A stretch of DNA of 64,000 nucleotides from Hoeflea sp. (GTDB lineage Bacteria > Pseudomonadota > Alphaproteobacteria > Rhizobiales > Rhizobiaceae), in assembly GCF_002733955.1 (NCBI RefSeq), contig NZ_NVXQ01000004.1, positions 62,001 to 126,000 of the forward strand, given 5' to 3'. The position numbers and the translations under genes are program-made. The notes under the pieces were generated by a model. The model saw only the letters and a list, made by a program, of their open reading frames with translations, did no database searches and was not told the origin of the DNA. Shown one piece after another: positions 62,237 to 64,000 of the stretch. Position 1 is the stretch's first letter, and each line of letters opens with the position of its first letter.

Positions 62237-63469
62237 ATGTTGAAATTTCCGACCGTGCTTGCCGGCGCGCTGAGTGCCGCGCTTGGCCTGACCCTTCCGG
62301 TCCACGCCGCCGACCCCGACCCGCGTGACTGGGATGCCGTACTGGAAGAGGCCAAGGGCCAGACCGTCTATTTCAATGCCTGGGGCGGCTCCGAGAACAT
62401 CAACAGCTATATCGGCTGGGCCGGCGAGACGCTGAAAGAGCGCTTCGGCGTCGAGGTGGTTCACGTGAAACTCGACGACACCGCCAACGCGGTGGCAAAG
62501 GTGCTGGCCGAAAAATCTGCCGGCAAGGACGAGGGCGGCTCGGTCGATCTCATCTGGATCAATGGCGAGAACTTTGCCTCGATGAAGCGCCAGCAGCTCC
62601 TGATGGCGCCGGACTGGACCACCGGGCTGCCGAACTGGGCCTATGTCGACCATGAGAACAAGCCGACCATCCTGACCGATTTCACCATTCCGACCGACGG
62701 GCTCGAAAGCCCGTGGGGCGGGGCCAAGATGGTTTTCTTCCACGACACCGCCCGCACGCCGGCTGATGGCATGCCGAAGTCCTCGGCAGAGCTGCTCGAA
62801 TGGGCGCAGGAAAATCCGGGGCGGTTTTCCTATCCGCAGCCACCGGATTTCATCGGCTCGTCGTTCCTCAAGCAGGTGCTGATCGAAACCATCGACGACC
62901 GGTCCAAGCTGAGCCAGCCGGTGACAGAGGCCAGCTTCAAGGCGGATTCGGCGCCGCTGTTTGACTATCTCGACAAGCTGCACCCCAATCTTTGGCGCAG
63001 CGGCAAGGCCTATCCGCAGAACTACCCCGACATGAAGCAGAAGCTGGCGGACGGCGAACTCGACATCATTTTTGCCTTCAACCCGTCGGAAGCCTCGGCC
63101 GGGATTGCCGTCGGCGAATTGCCCGACACGGTGCGCTCCTTCACCTATAAAGACGGCACCTTGGGCAATACGCATTTTGTCGCCATTCCCTACAACGCCT
63201 CGGCCAAGGCTGGCGCGCTGGTGCTGGCCAATTTCCTGATCTCGCCGGAAGCTCAGGCCCGCAAGCAGGATCCGTCGATCTGGGGCGATCCGACGGTGCT
63301 GTCGATGGACAAGCTGTCCGACCAGGACCGCGCCGCCTTCGACGCGCTGGATCTCGGCATCGCCACGCTGAAGCCCGATGAATTGGGCCCGGCGCTGGAT
63401 GAGCCGCATCCGGACTGGATGGAGCATATCGAAGGCGAGTGGCTGAGGCGCTACGGCGCGGCCAACTGA
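62237..63469 (+). CDS. ynjB: YnjB-like ABC transporter solute-binding protein
   Basis: Periplasmic binding protein of 410 aa. Residues 1-24 are a signal peptide (MLKFPTVLAGALSAALGLTL.., cleavage after VHA). The mature protein contains TVYFNAWGGSENINSYIGW, VDLIWINGENFASMKRQQLL and TDGLESPWGGAKMVFFHD, the recognisable pattern of the YnjB/COG4134 family, whose substrate is not firmly known. The ATG at 62237 has a GAGGAGG site; the longer frame from 62195 adds non-signal sequence. A permease follows after 33 bp, as in ynjBCD. The 128 bp upstream holds no riboswitch that I recognise. Confidence 0.92.
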   Translation: MLKFPTVLAGALSAALGLTLPVHAADPDPRDWDAVLEEAKGQTVYFNAWGGSENINSYIGWAGETLKERFGVEVVHVKLDDTANAVAKVLAEKSAGKDEGGSVDLIWINGENFASMKRQQLLMAPDWTTGLPNWAYVDHENKPTILTDFTIPTDGLESPWGGAKMVFFHDTARTPADGMPKSSAELLEWAQENPGRFSYPQPPDFIGSSFLKQVLIETIDDRSKLSQPVTEASFKADSAPLFDYLDKLHPNLWRSGKAYPQNYPDMKQKLADGELDIIFAFNPSEASAGIAVGELPDTVRSFTYKDGTLGNTHFVAIPYNASAKAGALVLANFLISPEAQARKQDPSIWGDPTVLSMDKLSDQDRAAFDALDLGIATLKPDELGPALDEPHPDWMEHIEGEWLRRYGAAN

Positions 63470-63502
63470 CCGGCATGATCCCGCACCACGGATATATCTG
63501 AC

Positions 63503-64000
63503 ATGACCGGCGGCGTGCGCCTGGCGCGACTGGCGCCGCCGTTGACCCTGGCGATCCTGCTCGGGCCGCTGGCGTTCGGGCTGGCGGGAACCGCGCTGCC
63601 CGCGCTCGGCTACCTGCCGGAACTGGGCGGCGTGAGTTTCACCACCGCGCATTTTTCGGCGCTGGCCGAAGTGCCGGGGATCGTCCGCTCGGCGGGTCTT
63701 TCGATCCTGATCGGGCTGGTGACGACGCTGGTGTCGCTCGGCGCGGTGGCGGCGTTCGTCGCCAGTGATCTGGGGACGGCGGGATTTGCCCGGATGCGGC
63801 GGATGATATCGCCGCTGCTGTCGGTGCCGCATGCGGCGGCGGCCTTCGGGCTGGCGTTCCTGATTGCACCTTCGGGCATGCTGATGCGGCTGGTCTCGCC
63901 CTGGCTCACCGGATACGACCGGCCCCCGGACCTGCTGATCGTCAACGACCCGATGGCGCTGTCGATGATGGCCGGGCTGATCGTCAAGGAAATCCCGTTC
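63503..64000 (+). CDS. ynjC: YnjC-like ABC transporter permease (3' end outside window)
   Basis: N-terminal 166 residues of an inner-membrane permease; the gene runs off the right edge. The translation begins MTGGVRLARLAPPLTLAILL with a first helix at about residues 12-35, a second at 70-95 (SAGLSILIGLVTTLVSLGAV) and a third near 108-128 (LLSVPHAAAAFGLAFLIAP). The VPHAAAAFGLAFLI block is typical of the double-length YnjC permease, which would be about 500 aa. It lies 33 bp after the binding-protein gene, and an ATPase gene (ynjD) is expected further right. Confidence 0.88.
   Translation, partial: MTGGVRLARLAPPLTLAILLGPLAFGLAGTALPALGYLPELGGVSFTTAHFSALAEVPGIVRSAGLSILIGLVTTLVSLGAVAAFVASDLGTAGFARMRRMISPLLSVPHAAAAFGLAFLIAPSGMLMRLVSPWLTGYDRPPDLLIVNDPMALSMMAGLIVKEIPF

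Noticed and set aside
62174-63832. 552-codon minus-strand frame
   Set aside because: Antisense to the ynjB-like gene and the start of ynjC; arginine/glutamine-rich shadow sequence.

Overview
The window looks like a chromosomal segment of an alphaproteobacterium of the order Rhizobiales (Hyphomicrobiales), probably near Rhizobiaceae/Hoeflea. This is inferred from high GC, tightly packed operons with 4-bp ATGA/GTGA overlaps, DnaK/DnaJ/PyrF and UppP/QueG neighbourhoods, and a polA-linked three-hairpin RNA that resembles the rhizobial alpha-r7 sRNA. I saw no rRNA, tRNA, CRISPR, insertion sequence or prophage. It reads as core chromosome with several metabolic islands.

Layout. 1-1.5 kb: 5' part of a nucleoside/BMP-type ABC ATPase, then a thioesterase and slyX. 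1.5-13 kb: a long minus-strand sugar operon (CUT1 solute-binding protein, two permeases, ATPase, sugar isomerase/epimerase, Gfo/Idh/MocA oxidoreductase, aldo-keto reductase, GFA-domain protein, GH43 glycosidase, TolB-like protein). It is transcribed divergently from a LacI regulator, and two copies of one operator-like motif lie between them. 13-18.2 kb: an ArsR repressor with the two cysteines typical of SqrR/BigR persulfide sensors, followed by soeABC for cytoplasmic sulfite oxidation. 18.2-22.5 kb: TAXI-type binding protein, aspartoacylase-like hydrolase, phytoene-desaturase-like FAD enzyme and a PilZ protein. 22.7-27.1 kb: xseA, then a two-gene module (radical SAM/HhH protein plus DUF4130-UdgX fusion) with a perfect alphaproteobacterial LexA box over its -10 element. 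27.1-32.6 kb: ybaK, yffB-like, guaA, MTA/SAH nucleosidase, thioesterase, tspO and rsmB. 32.7-41.3 kb: a peptide/opine-type ABC system with M20 hydrolase, aldehyde dehydrogenase and SDR. 41.5-48 kb: RlpA-like protein, SDR, queG, GST, uppP, an unlisted 50-aa secreted protein, a TauE/SafE permease probably using a CTG start, and an NDUFA9-like protein. 48-54.5 kb: DUF1330, pyrF, FMN reductase, dnaJ, an acyltransferase and dnaK. 54.8-64 kb: PBP1A, M20 dipeptidase, the sRNA candidate, polA, and the start of a ynjBC-like ABC operon.

The most notable points are the SOS-controlled radical SAM/UdgX module with a predicted leaderless message, the SqrR-like repressor beside soeABC, and perfect intercistronic hairpins at the same place (between binding-protein gene and first permease gene) in two unrelated ABC operons. 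The alpha-r7-like RNA, the small secreted protein and the CTG-initiated permease are also worth checking. All functional calls rest on reading motifs and recalled family knowledge; no database search was run.
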